The notes: a model not told the origin generated them from the sequence alone. A stretch of 64,000 nucleotides of DNA from Teichococcus wenyumeiae (GCF_003696345.1 NZ_RFLX01000003.1:62001-126000); one strand, 5' to 3'. Shown: positions 32,826 to 44,994, counted from the first letter of the stretch. Program-made: numbers and translations.

Positions 32826-35393
32826 TTACCGGCCCAGCAGCCCGCGCAGCACATCAACCGCATTGGGGCGGCGTTGCTGCTCGTTGCGGGTCTCGGGTGG
32901 TGGCACCGGACCAGGGCGGCCGCCACGCGCCACGGCCAGTTGCTGCGCGCAATCCGGCAGGCCCGGCCGCCCGGCCAGGGCCTCTGCCAGCTGGCCCAGC
33001 GCCGCGACGCCGGAATTCTTCTGCCGCGCCGCCAGTTCCCCGGCGATGCTGGCCGCCGCCTGCGCGGCGCCGCCCTGTTCCAGGCGGGAAACCGGGCGCA
33101 GGAAGCTGCCGCTCACCTTGACCGGCGCGCTGAGCCCCAGGCTGCCGAGACGCACCTGCGGCAGCAGCCGCAGGTTCAGCCGCTCCTGCCCCAGGTCGAT
33201 CTCGCCGGTACCGGCCACATCGGCCAGCCCGCTTTCCAGCAGCATGGCTTCCGGCCGCGCCACGCCTTCCCGCAGGCCCAGCCGCAGGGCGAAGCAGCGC
33301 AGCGGCGTGCTGGCGGCCTCGCCGCCGCCATTGGAGCCCAGCAGGCGCCGCAGGTCGCCCAGGAAGCGGTCCAGCAGCGCGTTGCCGATCTGCCCATTGG
33401 CCATGGCCAGCGCGACCTGCCCGTTCAGCGAACCCGCCAGCGCCCGCGTATCGGCGCCCTGGCCGGCGAGCTCGGCTTCCAGTTCCACCCGCCCGCTGCT
33501 CTGGTCCGGCAGGCGGTAGGTCTGCAGCAGCGGCTGCAGCTCAATGCCATTGCCCTCATGCCGTGCCGAGAGCGTGACGCGGGGCGGCGTGGCGGTGGCA
33601 TCGGCATGCAGGGCCAGCGCCAGCCGCCCACCAGGGATGCCCAGCGAGACCGGCGTCATGGCCAGGCGCCCATCCGCCAGTGTCATGGTGGCGCGCTGGT
33701 CGCGGTACAGCACGCGCCCGGCCTTCAGGTCGCCGACCGCCAGCCGCAGCTCGGCATCCAGGGCATGCATCCACGCCACCGGCAGCGGCAGCAGGGGGAT
33801 CAACCGCTCCGGCGCCGTGTCGGCCGGCTGGGCCAGTGGCGGTTCGGCCGGCGGGGCGGGCACCGGCGGCACGGCGGGCACGGCGGCGGAAGGCAGCGCC
33901 GCCCGGGGCTGCAGTTGCGAGATGCGGTCCAGGTCCAGGCGCGGCACGGTCAGCACGGCCACCAGCTTCGGGCGCTGGCCGCTGCTGTCCAGGCTGGCAT
34001 CGCCCTGCAGCACCAGATCGCGCGATTGCAGCTGCAGCGCCTGCACCTCCAGCCGCTTCGCGTCACGGCTGATCCGCCCATCCAGCCGCAGGTCGTGCAG
34101 CAGCGGCGTGGCGAGGCCGAAGGAGCGCAGCATCGCCGCCGTATCCGCCGCCTGCAGCGACACGGTGCCGGCCCATTGCTGCCGTTGTGGCCCGGAGACG
34201 GTGCCGGTGGCGGTGGCGGAAACACCCTCGCCGCGCAGGCCCAGGCTGACCGGCCAGGGCGCGGTGCCGCGCAGCTCCGCCAGCGGCGGCAGCGTCGCCG
34301 CCGCCTGCCAGGGCACGCCGCGCATCTCCACCGTGCCTTCCAGCTCGGTGGGGCCTTCGCCCGAGATCGTCAGCGCGGTGCTGCCCAGGCGCAGTTCCGG
34401 CACCTGCGCCGAAAGATCCGCCGAAGCCATCCTGGCGCGCAGGTTCAACAGCCGCGGCGGCTGTCCGGGGCCGGCATCGGTTAGCTCGGCATGGATATCC
34501 AGCCCGGTCATCGGCGGCAGCGGCTGGCGCAGGAAGGGCGCCAGGCGGTCGGAGCGGTCGGCGGTGGCGTTCAGCGTGGCCTGCCAGCCGGCGGCGGCCT
34601 CCGGCCGGGTGGCATTGGCATCCAGCACCAGTTGTACACCGGGCGCCGCCAGGGTCAGGCGCAGGGGCCAGTTGGCCGGCGCCTCTGTGGCGCCCAACAG
34701 GCGCGGCAGCGGCCCGGCCTGCCCCTGCACCGCCAGCGGCACCTCGCGCAGCGCCAGCTGGCCCTCGAAGGTGATCGGGGCGTCCGGGGTCTCGGCGCGC
34801 AGCAGCAGGTCGCGGATATCCAGAACTTCGGCCTTGGCCGCGCCGGCATCGCGCCAGGACAGCCGGCCGCCCTGGATGCCGATGGCGGCGATCGAGAGCT
34901 GCAGGGGCGCCGCCGGGGCCGCGGGTGCGCTGGCGCTGGCGGCGGCGGGCGGTGGCGCCTCGGCCGGCGCGGGTGGGGCGAAGACCCAGTTGCCCTGGCC
35001 CTGCGCGCCCCGCTCCAGCAGCAGGTCGGGCTCGATCAGCGTCACCTGCTCAAAGGCGACACGGCGGGAGAAGAGCGGGATGAGCGCCAGGCGCGCTTCC
35101 ACCCGGCGGGCCGTCAGCATCTGCGGCCGGCTGCCGCCAGGGGCGTTGGAGAGGGCCACGCCCTCCAGCGTCACCGTCGGCACCAGGGAGAGCTTCAGCC
35201 CGATAGGGCCGGAGAGCGTCAGGTCCCGCCCCGTGGCCTGATGCACGGCGGCGATCAGCCGGGGGCGCAGCACATCGTCGCGCAACAGCACCCGCAGCGT
35301 GGCATAGCCGGCCAGCGGCACCGCCACCACCACGGCCAGGGCGATCAGGGCGCGGCGGCCTCGCCGGCGCCGGGGGGGGAGCGGCACCGTCAT
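32826..35393 (-). CDS. AsmA-family envelope protein
   Basis: An 855-residue AsmA-like protein. A basic N-terminus (PPRRRRGRRALI) and one transmembrane helix (ALIALAVVVAVPLAGYATL) anchor a long periplasmic beta-rich part. Family features include TGRDLTLSGPIGLKLSLVPTVTLEGVALSN near residues 48-78 and the C-terminal AsmA domain (LAGSLNGQVALAMANGQIGN; GTGEIDLGQERLNLRLLP). AsmA-like proteins bridge the periplasm and are linked to phospholipid transport and outer-membrane assembly. A Pro/Ala-rich linker lies at about residues 150-165. It starts four bases after the rluC-like stop, so the two are co-transcribed. Confidence 0.9.
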   Translation of the reverse strand: MTVPLPPRRRRGRRALIALAVVVAVPLAGYATLRVLLRDDVLRPRLIAAVHQATGRDLTLSGPIGLKLSLVPTVTLEGVALSNAPGGSRPQMLTARRVEARLALIPLFSRRVAFEQVTLIEPDLLLERGAQGQGNWVFAPPAPAEAPPPAAASASAPAAPAAPLQLSIAAIGIQGGRLSWRDAGAAKAEVLDIRDLLLRAETPDAPITFEGQLALREVPLAVQGQAGPLPRLLGATEAPANWPLRLTLAAPGVQLVLDANATRPEAAAGWQATLNATADRSDRLAPFLRQPLPPMTGLDIHAELTDAGPGQPPRLLNLRARMASADLSAQVPELRLGSTALTISGEGPTELEGTVEMRGVPWQAAATLPPLAELRGTAPWPVSLGLRGEGVSATATGTVSGPQRQQWAGTVSLQAADTAAMLRSFGLATPLLHDLRLDGRISRDAKRLEVQALQLQSRDLVLQGDASLDSSGQRPKLVAVLTVPRLDLDRISQLQPRAALPSAAVPAVPPVPAPPAEPPLAQPADTAPERLIPLLPLPVAWMHALDAELRLAVGDLKAGRVLYRDQRATMTLADGRLAMTPVSLGIPGGRLALALHADATATPPRVTLSARHEGNGIELQPLLQTYRLPDQSSGRVELEAELAGQGADTRALAGSLNGQVALAMANGQIGNALLDRFLGDLRRLLGSNGGGEAASTPLRCFALRLGLREGVARPEAMLLESGLADVAGTGEIDLGQERLNLRLLPQVRLGSLGLSAPVKVSGSFLRPVSRLEQGGAAQAAASIAGELAARQKNSGVAALGQLAEALAGRPGLPDCAQQLAVARGGRPGPVPPPETRNEQQRRPNAVDVLRGLLGR

Positions 35394-35397
35394 GGCG

Positions 35398-36378
35398 TCA
35401 GGCTATGCGCTTAGGCGCGGTGTTGCGCGGGCGGGAGAAGCCAAGCGTCTCGAAGCTTTCCAGCATATGCGGGGGCAGGGGCGCCGTGACCTCCAGCCGT
35501 CCGCCATCCGGATGCGGGATGGAGAGGCGGCGGGCATGCAGGTGCAGGCTGTGGGACATGCCCTCCAGATGCGCCGCCTGGCCACCATACTTGCCGTCGC
35601 CCAGGATGGGGCAGCCGAGCGCGCTGGCGCAGTGGACGCGAAGCTGGTGGGTGCGGCCGGTCAGCGGCTTCAGCTCCAGCCAGGTGGCGTGGCGGCGGGC
35701 CACGTCCATGGTGGAGAATTCCGTGACGGCGAAGGCGCCGTCCTTGCCCTCGGCCGGCACCACGCGCTCGCCCTGCGGGCCGCCGCCCTGCTTGGCCAGC
35801 GGCATGTCGATGCGCCCACCCTCATATTGCGGCTGGCCGACCACGATGGCCCAGTAGGTCTTCTCGGCATCCCGCCCACGGAAGGCCTTCGCCAGGAAGG
35901 AGGCCACGCGCTGGTCGCGTGCGATCAGGATGACGCCGGAGGTATCGCGGTCCAGCCGGTGCACCAGGCGCGGCCGTTCCTCATGCCCGAAGCGCAGGGC
36001 ATCCAGCATGCCATCCAGGTGCTTCTTGATGTTGGGCCCACCCTGCACCGGCAGGCCATGCGGCTTGTCCAGCGCGATGATGGAATCGTCGCTGTAGAGG
36101 ATCATCCGCTCCAGCGCCTTGGCGTCTTCCGGCGTCACTTCGCGGATGCGGGGGCCGGTATCGGGCGCGGGGCCTTCAGGGATGGGCGGGATGCGGATTT
36201 CCTGGCCGCGCTCCAGGCGCGTATTGGCCTCGACGCGCTTGCCGTCCACGCGGATCTGCCCGGTGCGCAGCAGCTTCTGCAACGCGCCTTGAGTCAGTTG
36301 TGGGAAATAGCGGCGGAACCAGCGGTCCAGCCGGGAATCGGCGTCCGCCGCATGAACGGTGCGGTGCTGGATGGTCAT
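35398..36378 (-). CDS. RluC/RluD-family 23S rRNA pseudouridine synthase
   Basis: A 326-residue pseudouridine synthase. An N-terminal S4 RNA-binding domain (DSRLDRWFRRYFPQLTQGAL ... GQIRVDGKRVEANTRL, residues 14-55) is followed by the catalytic domain with the Asp motif RLVHRLDRDTSGVILIAR (about 136-153) and GRTHQLRVHCA near 235. The substrate by family is U955/U2504/U2580 (RluC) or U1911-type (RluD) sites of 23S rRNA; which one cannot be settled by eye. The gene is followed at four bases by the AsmA gene and is divergent from the AbrB-like gene. Confidence 0.92.
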   Translation of the reverse strand: MTIQHRTVHAADADSRLDRWFRRYFPQLTQGALQKLLRTGQIRVDGKRVEANTRLERGQEIRIPPIPEGPAPDTGPRIREVTPEDAKALERMILYSDDSIIALDKPHGLPVQGGPNIKKHLDGMLDALRFGHEERPRLVHRLDRDTSGVILIARDQRVASFLAKAFRGRDAEKTYWAIVVGQPQYEGGRIDMPLAKQGGGPQGERVVPAEGKDGAFAVTEFSTMDVARRHATWLELKPLTGRTHQLRVHCASALGCPILGDGKYGGQAAHLEGMSHSLHLHARRLSIPHPDGGRLEVTAPLPPHMLESFETLGFSRPRNTAPKRIA

Positions 36379-36425
36379 GCGCGCGGCATTAGCCCCAGCC
36401 GCGCGGCGCGTCGAGCCAAATCTCT

Positions 36426-36453
36426 TTGACGCAAGGAATAAATTCCTTACTAT
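36426..36453 (+). promoter_or_regulatory. Promoter with palindromic operator in the -35/-10 spacer
   Basis: TTGACG (36426-36431) and TACTAT (36448-36453) with 16-base spacing. The palindrome AAGGAAT-AA-ATTCCTT (36433-36448) fills the spacer exactly. TTCCTTAC recurs just downstream. Ideal geometry for repression, likely by the encoded AbrB-like protein (inference). Confidence 0.65.
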
Positions 36454-36480
36454 CTTACTTCCTTACCGGAGGCAGCGGCG

Positions 36481-36687
36481 ATGCGGATGGCCAAGCTCAC
36501 CAGCAAGAACCAGTTGACCCTGCCCAAGGCGGTGGTGGAGGCGCTGGGCTCGCCCCGGCACTTCCGCATCCAGGTGCATGACGGGGTTCTGCTGCTTTGG
36601 CCGGGCCGGCTGGTCTGTGCGGCGGACGCACCGCACCCGGCTGCGGAGGTGCAGGATAGCCGGGCGAGGCAGGATGGTAAAGGATAA
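36481..36687 (+). CDS. Small AbrB/MazE/SpoVT-type DNA-binding protein (orphan)
   Basis: A 68-residue protein. Residues 3-45 follow the swapped-hairpin AbrB pattern: AKLTSKNQLTLPKAVVEALG then FRIQVHDGVLLLWPGR. Such proteins are transition-state regulators or toxin-antitoxin antitoxins. No toxin gene is adjacent: the next gene is crcB on the other strand. The C-terminal 20 residues are hydrophilic and unlike a toxin-binding tail I know. CGGAGG precedes the ATG, and the promoter holds a perfect palindrome, suggesting autoregulation. Confidence 0.75.
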   Translation: MRMAKLTSKNQLTLPKAVVEALGSPRHFRIQVHDGVLLLWPGRLVCAADAPHPAAEVQDSRARQDGKG

Positions 36688-36712
36688 TTTTCCTCTCCAT
36701 GCCCAGGCAGCC

Positions 36713-37102
36713 CTAGGCGACCGCGCGCCCTAGCGCGAAGCAGAGCGCGAAGGCGCCGAGCCCGCCCAGTAGCGTCAGCGCCAAGTAGAGCCCCGCCTGC
36801 ATGGGGGAGCGCAGCGCCAGGGTGCCGAGGTCCAGCGAGAAGGCCGAGAAAGTGGTGAAGCCGCCCAGGAAGCCGGTGATGGCCAGCAGCCGCGCTTCCT
36901 GGCTCAAGGGCAGGCCACCCAGCATCAGCCCGCCCAGCAGGCCGATGGCACCGCTGCCCAGCACATTCACCGCCAGCGTTCCCCAGGGAAGGGCGATGCC
37001 GAACCAGCGGGCGCACCAGACGCCGGTGGCGTAGCGCAGCACGGAGCCGGCGGCGCCGCCCACCGCGACCAGGGCCAGGAGCTGGGGAGCGAAAGGATTC
37101 AT
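36713..37102 (-). CDS. crcB: Fluoride ion channel CrcB/FluC
   Basis: A 129-residue protein with four membrane helices that dimerises into a fluoride exporter. Signatures: VGGAAGSVLRYATG (about 13-26), LPWGTLAVNVLGSGAIGLLGG (about 38-58, with the channel Asn) and ITGFLGGFTTFSAFSLD (about 74-90, with the fluoride-contact Phe/Thr/Ser box). The ATG at 37102 is chosen by length and family. It lies 44 bp after the MFS gene on the same strand. No fluoride riboswitch fits in that gap. Confidence 0.93.
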   Translation of the reverse strand: MNPFAPQLLALVAVGGAAGSVLRYATGVWCARWFGIALPWGTLAVNVLGSGAIGLLGGLMLGGLPLSQEARLLAITGFLGGFTTFSAFSLDLGTLALRSPMQAGLYLALTLLGGLGAFALCFALGRAVA

Positions 37103-37146
37103 GCCGCGCAGTGTGGCCGGGCCGGCGCGGCCGTGAAAGAGGCGGC

Positions 37147-38406
37147 CTAGCCCCGGGCGGGGCGGGTTTCCGGCATCAGCAGCAGGTAGCCGAGGAAGCC
37201 GATGGCGGCGATGCCGCCCAGCGTCAGGAAGGCGGCCGAATAGCCGGCAGCCACGATGACCGACCCGGCCAGGCTGGCGCTGAGGGCGGCCCCCAGCCCC
37301 TGGGCGGTGGCGACCGCGCCCTGGCTGACATTGAAGCGCCCGGTGCCGCGCGTCAGGTCCGCCACCACCACGGGGAAGAGCGCGCCGAAGATGCCGGCGC
37401 CCACGCCGTCCAGCAGTTGCACCCCCAGCAGCCACCAGGGATTGTCGGACAGGACGTAAAGCCCGCCGCGCAGCGCCAGCACGCCGAAGGCGGCCAGGAA
37501 GAGCGGCTTGCGGCCCCAGCGGTCGGCCCTGGCGCCGGCCAGCATGGCCACCGGCACCATCACGCATTGCGCCGCCACGATGCAGCCGGCGATCAGCGAG
37601 GTCGCGTAATCCTTGCCCACCACCCGCGTCAGCAACTGCCCCACCGTGGGCAGCATGGCGGCATTGGCCAGGTGGAAGCAGGCCATGAGCACCGCGAAGA
37701 CCAGCAGGGGGCGACAGGTCAGCAGGCTGCGCCAGGCGGAGGGCTGCCCGGCCGCCGCGCTCTTCCGCCCATCCTCCAGCCCGCGCGCCAGGTCGTCGTC
37801 GATGGCGGCGGCCGGGATGCTGAGCATGGCGCCGATGCTCAGCAGGGCCAGTGCCGCCATGATCCAGAAGACCACCACCGGGCCGAAGAACACCGCCGTG
37901 CCCGCCGCCAGCGCCGCCGAAAGGGCATTGCCGCCGTGGTTGAAAGCCTCGTTGCGGCCGATGCGGCGCGCGAAGGCGCGTGGCCCCACCACGCCCAGCG
38001 TGATGCCGGCCAGGGCGGGCGGAAACACCGCGCCCGCCACGGCGGCGATGGACTGGGTGGCCGCCACGGCGGCGAAGCCGGTGATGAAGGGCAGGGTCAG
38101 GCAGCTCAGCGTCACCGCCAGGGCGGCGGCGACCACGATGCCGCGCTTGTGCCGGCTGCGGTCGATCAGCGCGCCGATGGGGGTTTGCGACAGCAGGCCG
38201 GCCAGGCCCGCCAGGGTCATGACCAGCCCGATGGTGGCCTCGTTCCAGCCACCCTGCGGCCCCCGCACCGCCAGCAGATAGATGGCGAGGTAGGGGCCGA
38301 GCCCGTCCCGCACATCGGCGAGCAAGAAGTTCAGGGCATCGAGGCCACGCCGCAGGCGGCGGTCCTGGCCCGGCCGCGCCGGCCCGGCGGGGGAAGGCAC
38401 GGGCAT
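37147..38406 (-). CDS. Major facilitator superfamily transporter
   Basis: A 419-residue, 12-helix MFS protein. Visible: NFLLADVRDGLGPYLAIYLL in helix 1, the loop QTPIGALIDRSRHKRG (motif A-like) after helix 2, and GARADRWGRKPLF in the second half. Charged ends are cytoplasmic. Substrate not deducible; the sequence resembles uncharacterised alphaproteobacterial permeases with a 'DVRDGLGPYL' start. The crcB gene follows at 44 bp and could be co-transcribed. Confidence 0.85.
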   Translation of the reverse strand: MPVPSPAGPARPGQDRRLRRGLDALNFLLADVRDGLGPYLAIYLLAVRGPQGGWNEATIGLVMTLAGLAGLLSQTPIGALIDRSRHKRGIVVAAALAVTLSCLTLPFITGFAAVAATQSIAAVAGAVFPPALAGITLGVVGPRAFARRIGRNEAFNHGGNALSAALAAGTAVFFGPVVVFWIMAALALLSIGAMLSIPAAAIDDDLARGLEDGRKSAAAGQPSAWRSLLTCRPLLVFAVLMACFHLANAAMLPTVGQLLTRVVGKDYATSLIAGCIVAAQCVMVPVAMLAGARADRWGRKPLFLAAFGVLALRGGLYVLSDNPWWLLGVQLLDGVGAGIFGALFPVVVADLTRGTGRFNVSQGAVATAQGLGAALSASLAGSVIVAAGYSAAFLTLGGIAAIGFLGYLLLMPETRPARG

Positions 38407-38480
38407 GGGTGGCCGGCTCCGAGGGGTGCGGCCTCAGCAACGCCGCGGCGGATGCGGCGGATGCATGCCGGGTGGCCGGC

Positions 38481-38735
38481 CTAGTGGCTGCGGGCCTGCG
38501 GCTGCGCGTTCTGCTGTTGCTGCTGGTCCCGCTTCTCGGCCTCGTTGCGGCGGTGGGCGCCGACGGCGCAGCCGGCCGCGGCACCCGCGACGGCATGGCC
38601 CTTGCCGACGAAATGCCCGGCGACGGCACCCACCGCGCCGTCCTTCACGCAGCCGCCTTCCTTGGCGCTGGCGGGCAGGGCGGTGGCGCCGAGGCCAATG
38701 GCCACGGCAAGGGCGGGCAGGATGGTGAAGCGCAT
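38481..38735 (-). CDS. Small secreted glycine-rich protein
   Basis: An 84-residue protein from the ATG at 38735: signal peptide MRFTILPALAVAIGLGATAL cleaved after ASA, then a Gly/Ala-rich stretch KDGAVGAVAGHFVGKGHAVAG resembling a glycine-zipper, and a Gln-rich tail (RDQQQQQNAQPQ). Such proteins are common envelope components of unknown function. An upstream in-frame ATG at 38813 would bury the signal peptide and is rejected. Confidence 0.7.
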   Translation of the reverse strand: MRFTILPALAVAIGLGATALPASAKEGGCVKDGAVGAVAGHFVGKGHAVAGAAAGCAVGAHRRNEAEKRDQQQQQNAQPQARSH

Positions 38736-38820
38736 GACACAGTGTCCCAAGATGGTTTTTCTTGGCTTTACAACGCGCCGCCTGCCCGGAGAGGTGCGTG
38801 AAAGCTCCGTCATGCGGCGT

Positions 38821-40128
38821 TCAGGCGCCGCCGTTGCGCTTCGCCTTCAGGCCGGACCAGTAGTCCAGCCGCCGCCGCACGTCGCGTTCGAAGCCGCGTT
38901 CGTTGGGCTCGTAGAACTCGGCGCCGGCGAGGTCGTCCGGCAGGAACTGCTGGCCGGCATAGGCGTCCGGGTAGTCGTGGTCGTACTGGTAGCCGGCCTT
39001 GCGGCCCATCTCCTTCATCAGCTTGGTGGGCGCATTCAGGATGCGCATGGGCGGCGCCACATGGGCGCTGCGCTGGGCGGCGGCCATGGCGGCGTACCAG
39101 CCCATGTAGCTGGCATTCGATTTGGGCGCGGTGGCGACGTAGTTGATGGCCTGCGCCAGGAACAGCCGGCCTTCCGGCCAGCCGATGCGATCGAAGGCGC
39201 CCCAGGCGGTCATCACCTGCACCATGGCCTGCGGGTCCGCCATGCCGACATCCTCGGAGGCGGCGCAGGCGAGGCGGCGGAAGACCGCTTCCGGCGATTC
39301 CCCGGCGTTGATCATGCGCGCGGCGTAGTAGAGCGCGGCATGGGGGTCGGAGCCCCGCAGCGACTTGTGGAAGGCGCTGAGCAGGTCGTAATGCCCGTCG
39401 CCCGCCTTGTCGTGGGAGGGCATGCGGCGCTGGAGAAGCTGGCCCATGTCCTCGATGCCGAGGTTCTCGCCCTGGGCGAGGGCGAAGATCTGCTCGGCCA
39501 TGTTGAGCATGTAGCGGCCGTCGCCGCCGGCCATGTCCACCAATGCCTCCCGCGCTTCGGGGGCCAGGGGCAGGGGGCGGTCCATCAGGGCTTCGGCGCG
39601 GGTCAGCAGGACGCGCAGGGCATCGGCGTCCAGGGCGTTCAGGATGAAGACGCGGACGCGGGAGAGGATGGCGCCGTTCAGCTCGAAGGAGGGGTTTTCC
39701 GTCGTGGCGCCGACCAGGACGATGGTGCCGTCCTCGATATAGGGCAGGAAGGCATCCTGCTGGGCGCGGTTGAAGCGGTGGATCTCGTCCACGAACAACA
39801 GGGTGCCGCGGCCGGTGATGCGGCGGCCCTTCGCGGCCTCGAAGACCTTGCGGAGGTCCGCCACGCCGCCTTGGATGGCGGAGACGGCCTCGAAATGCAG
39901 GTCGCTGGCGCCGGCCAGCAGGCGGGCGATGGTGGTCTTGCCGGTGCCGGGCGGGCCCCAGAGCACCATGGAGGAGATGGCCCGCGCCGCCACCATCCGC
40001 GCCAGCGGGCCGGAGGGGCCGAGCAGGTGGTCCTGGCCCGTGACCTCGGCCAGGGAGGTGGGGCGCAGGCGGTCTGCGAGGGGGCGGGGGGCCTGGTCGT
40101 CGAAAAGGCCGGGGGAGGGCTGCGGCAT
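38821..40128 (-). CDS. rarA: Replication-associated recombination protein RarA (MgsA)
   Basis: A 435-residue AAA+ ATPase that acts at stalled forks with SSB. Walker A GPPGTGKTT (about 58-66), Walker B FVDEIHRFNRAQQD (about 106-119), sensor GATTENPSFELN and the C-terminal clamp-loader-like tetramer domain (SDPHAALYYAARMINAGESPE, AQAINYVATAPKSN) are all present. The N-terminus PLADRLRPTSLAEVTGQDHLLG is typical. GGGAGCACC precedes the ATG. Divergent from alaS. No LexA box was found in the shared intergenic. Confidence 0.95.
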   Translation of the reverse strand: MPQPSPGLFDDQAPRPLADRLRPTSLAEVTGQDHLLGPSGPLARMVAARAISSMVLWGPPGTGKTTIARLLAGASDLHFEAVSAIQGGVADLRKVFEAAKGRRITGRGTLLFVDEIHRFNRAQQDAFLPYIEDGTIVLVGATTENPSFELNGAILSRVRVFILNALDADALRVLLTRAEALMDRPLPLAPEAREALVDMAGGDGRYMLNMAEQIFALAQGENLGIEDMGQLLQRRMPSHDKAGDGHYDLLSAFHKSLRGSDPHAALYYAARMINAGESPEAVFRRLACAASEDVGMADPQAMVQVMTAWGAFDRIGWPEGRLFLAQAINYVATAPKSNASYMGWYAAMAAAQRSAHVAPPMRILNAPTKLMKEMGRKAGYQYDHDYPDAYAGQQFLPDDLAGAEFYEPNERGFERDVRRRLDYWSGLKAKRNGGA

Positions 40129-40230
40129 GGTGCTCCCTATATAGGCGCATAGGGCCGGGCCTTCCCACCACCGGCCCGGCGCGCTAGGTGAAGCGGCAAA
40201 TTTCCTTTAATGCGGGCGAAGCAGCGGACG

Positions 40231-42875
<2,645 letters not shown>

Positions 42876-42879
<4 letters not shown>

Positions 42880-43946
42880 AGCCGCGCGCGCGGGAACTCG
42901 GCTTGCGTCCGGGGCAATTCGCCCCGGGCAAGCTGAACGCCATCACCGACGTGGCGGGCGTGCTGGTCGGGCAGGTGACCAAGCTGGAGGGTGAGGGCAT
43001 CCGCAGTGGTGTCACCGCCATCCTGCCGCATGGCGGCAACCTCTATGCCGAGCGCGTGCCGGCGGGGCTGGCCGTCATCAATGGCTACGGCAAGCTGGCT
43101 GGCGCCACCCAGTTGCAGGAGCTGGGGGAGCTGGAGACGCCCATCGTGCTCACCAATACCCTCGCCGTCGGGCGGGCGGTGGAGGCGCTGGTGGACTGGA
43201 CGCTGGAGCGCAACCCGCAGGCGCTTTCCGTGAACGCCGTGGTGGGCGAGACCAATGACGGCCGGCTGAACGACATCCGCGCCCGCGGCATCGTGGACGA
43301 GGATGTGCTGGCGGCGCTGAATTCCGCCCGCGATGGCGCGGTGGAGGAAGGCAGCGTCGGCGCCGGCACCGGCACGGTGGCCTTCGGCTGGAAGGGCGGC
43401 ATCGGCACTTCCTCCCGCAAGCTGCCGGCGGCGCTGGGCGGCTTCACGGTCGGCGCGCTGGTGCAGAGCAACTATGGCGGCGCGCTGGTCATGGACGGCG
43501 TGCCGATGGGCCGCGCGCTGGGCAAGTTCTACCTGAAGGAACATGCCGACAAGGGCGATGCCGATGGCTCGGTGATGGTGGTGATCGCCACCGATGCGCC
43601 GCTGTCGGACCGCAACCTGGGTCGGCTGGCGCTGCGCTCCATGGCCGGGTTGGCGCGCACGGGCGCGGCTTTCTCGGACGGCTCCGGCGATTACGCCATC
43701 GCCTTCTCCACCCACCCGCAGGTGCGCCGCCCGGCGCCCGAGGGCATGGTGGCGGACTGGCCGAATGAGAAGATGTCGCCGCTGTTCGTCGCCGTCGCTG
43801 AGGCGGTGGAGGAAGCGGTGCTGAATTCGCTGCTGCGCGCGACCACGGTTGAAAGCCGCGACCCGGCCACGGGCAAGAAGCGCAAGGTCGAGGCCATTGA
43901 TATCGAGGCCGTGCGCGCGGTGCTCTCGGCGCACCGGCCCGAATAA
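42876..43946 (+). CDS. P1-family (DmpA-type) self-processing aminopeptidase
   Basis: A 356-residue Ntn-hydrolase of the DmpA/BapA peptidase family. The proenzyme is expected to cleave at Gly231-Ser232 in [16 protein letters not shown], freeing the nucleophilic Ser. Other signatures: [13 protein letters not shown] at the start, [15 protein letters not shown], and [20 protein letters not shown]. Members remove N-terminal D- or L-residues or beta-amino acids. The GTG start overlaps the alaS stop (GTGA), implying translational coupling; the biological link to alanylation is unknown. Confidence 0.9.
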
Positions 43947-43968
43947 ACGGGCCGGCGCGCCGGCGCCG

Positions 43969-44994
43969 TCAGCGGATCTGGTGGTATTCCTTGTACCACT
44001 CGACGAAGCGGCGCAGCCCTTCCTCCAGCGGCGTGCGCGGCGCGAAGCCGATGGCGGCGCGCAGCGCGGAGACATCCGCCCAGGTGCGCTCCACATCGCC
44101 CGGCTGCATCGGCACGTCCTGGCGGTTGGCCTTGCGGCCGGTCAGCTTTTCCAGGATGGCCAGGAAGTCGTCCACCTTCACCGGCGTGTCGTTGCCGATG
44201 TTGAAGATGCGGTGCGGCGTGGCGGGGGCGACGCGGCCGGGCTCATCCGGCTCGGCCGGCGGGCGCGGCGCCAGGCGGGCGATGGCCTCCACGATCTCAT
44301 CCACATAGGTGAAGTCGCGCCAGACGTTGCCGTGGTTGAAGACCTTGATGGGTGCGCCGGAATACAGCGCCTTGGTGAATCCCCAATAGGCCATGTCCGG
44401 CCGGCCCATCGGCCCATAGACCGTGAAGAAGCGCAGCGCCGTGGCGGGGATGCGGTAGAGGTGGGAATAGGTCTGCGCCATCAGCTCGTTGGAGCGTTTG
44501 GTGGCGGCGTAGAGGGAGACCGGCTGCTCCACCGCGTCCCGCTCGCTGAACGGCACCTTGGTATTGGCGCCATAGACCGAGGAGGAGGAGGCGTAGATCA
44601 GGTGCCGCACCGGCGTCTCACGCGCCGCTTCCAGCACTTCCAGGAAGCCGGTGAGATTGGCGGCGGCGTATACGCGTGGATTGTCGATGGAGTAACGCAC
44701 GCCGGCCTGGGCCGCGAGATGCACCACGTAATCCGGCTTCGCGTCCCGCCACAGCGTGCCCAGCGCGCCGGCTTCGGAAAGTTCCACGCGGTGGAAGGCG
44801 AATTGCGGATGCGGCCGCAGCGTCGCCAGCCGCGCTTCCTTCAGCGCCGGGTCGTAATAGTCGTTGAGGTTGTCGCAGCCGGTGACACGGGCGCCTTCTG
44901 CCAGCAGGCGCTGCGACAGCGCGGCGCCAACGAAACCAGCGGCGCCGGTGACCAGCACATGCGCGCCGGCGAGGTTGTGGGACAGGTCACTCAT
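43969..44994 (-). CDS. NAD-dependent epimerase, UDP-glucuronate 4-epimerase type
   Basis: A 341-residue extended SDR. The NAD motif is TGAAGFVGAAL (about 16-26); catalytic residues are Ser in YASSSSVYG and the YxxxK pair in YAATKRSNE (about 159-167). NLNDYYDPALKEARL and VHLAAQAGVRYSIDNP are signatures of UDP-glucuronate 4-epimerases that supply UDP-galacturonate for surface polysaccharides. The ATG overlaps the stop of the glycosyltransferase gene by four bases, so both work together in cell-surface sugar assembly (inference). Confidence 0.92.
   Translation of the reverse strand: MSDLSHNLAGAHVLVTGAAGFVGAALSQRLLAEGARVTGCDNLNDYYDPALKEARLATLRPHPQFAFHRVELSEAGALGTLWRDAKPDYVVHLAAQAGVRYSIDNPRVYAAANLTGFLEVLEAARETPVRHLIYASSSSVYGANTKVPFSERDAVEQPVSLYAATKRSNELMAQTYSHLYRIPATALRFFTVYGPMGRPDMAYWGFTKALYSGAPIKVFNHGNVWRDFTYVDEIVEAIARLAPRPPAEPDEPGRVAPATPHRIFNIGNDTPVKVDDFLAILEKLTGRKANRQDVPMQPGDVERTWADVSALRAAIGFAPRTPLEEGLRRFVEWYKEYHQIR

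Noticed and set aside
37103-37146. Fluoride riboswitch upstream of crcB
   Set aside because: The gap to the upstream MFS gene is only 44 bp and shows no crcB-motif pseudoknot.
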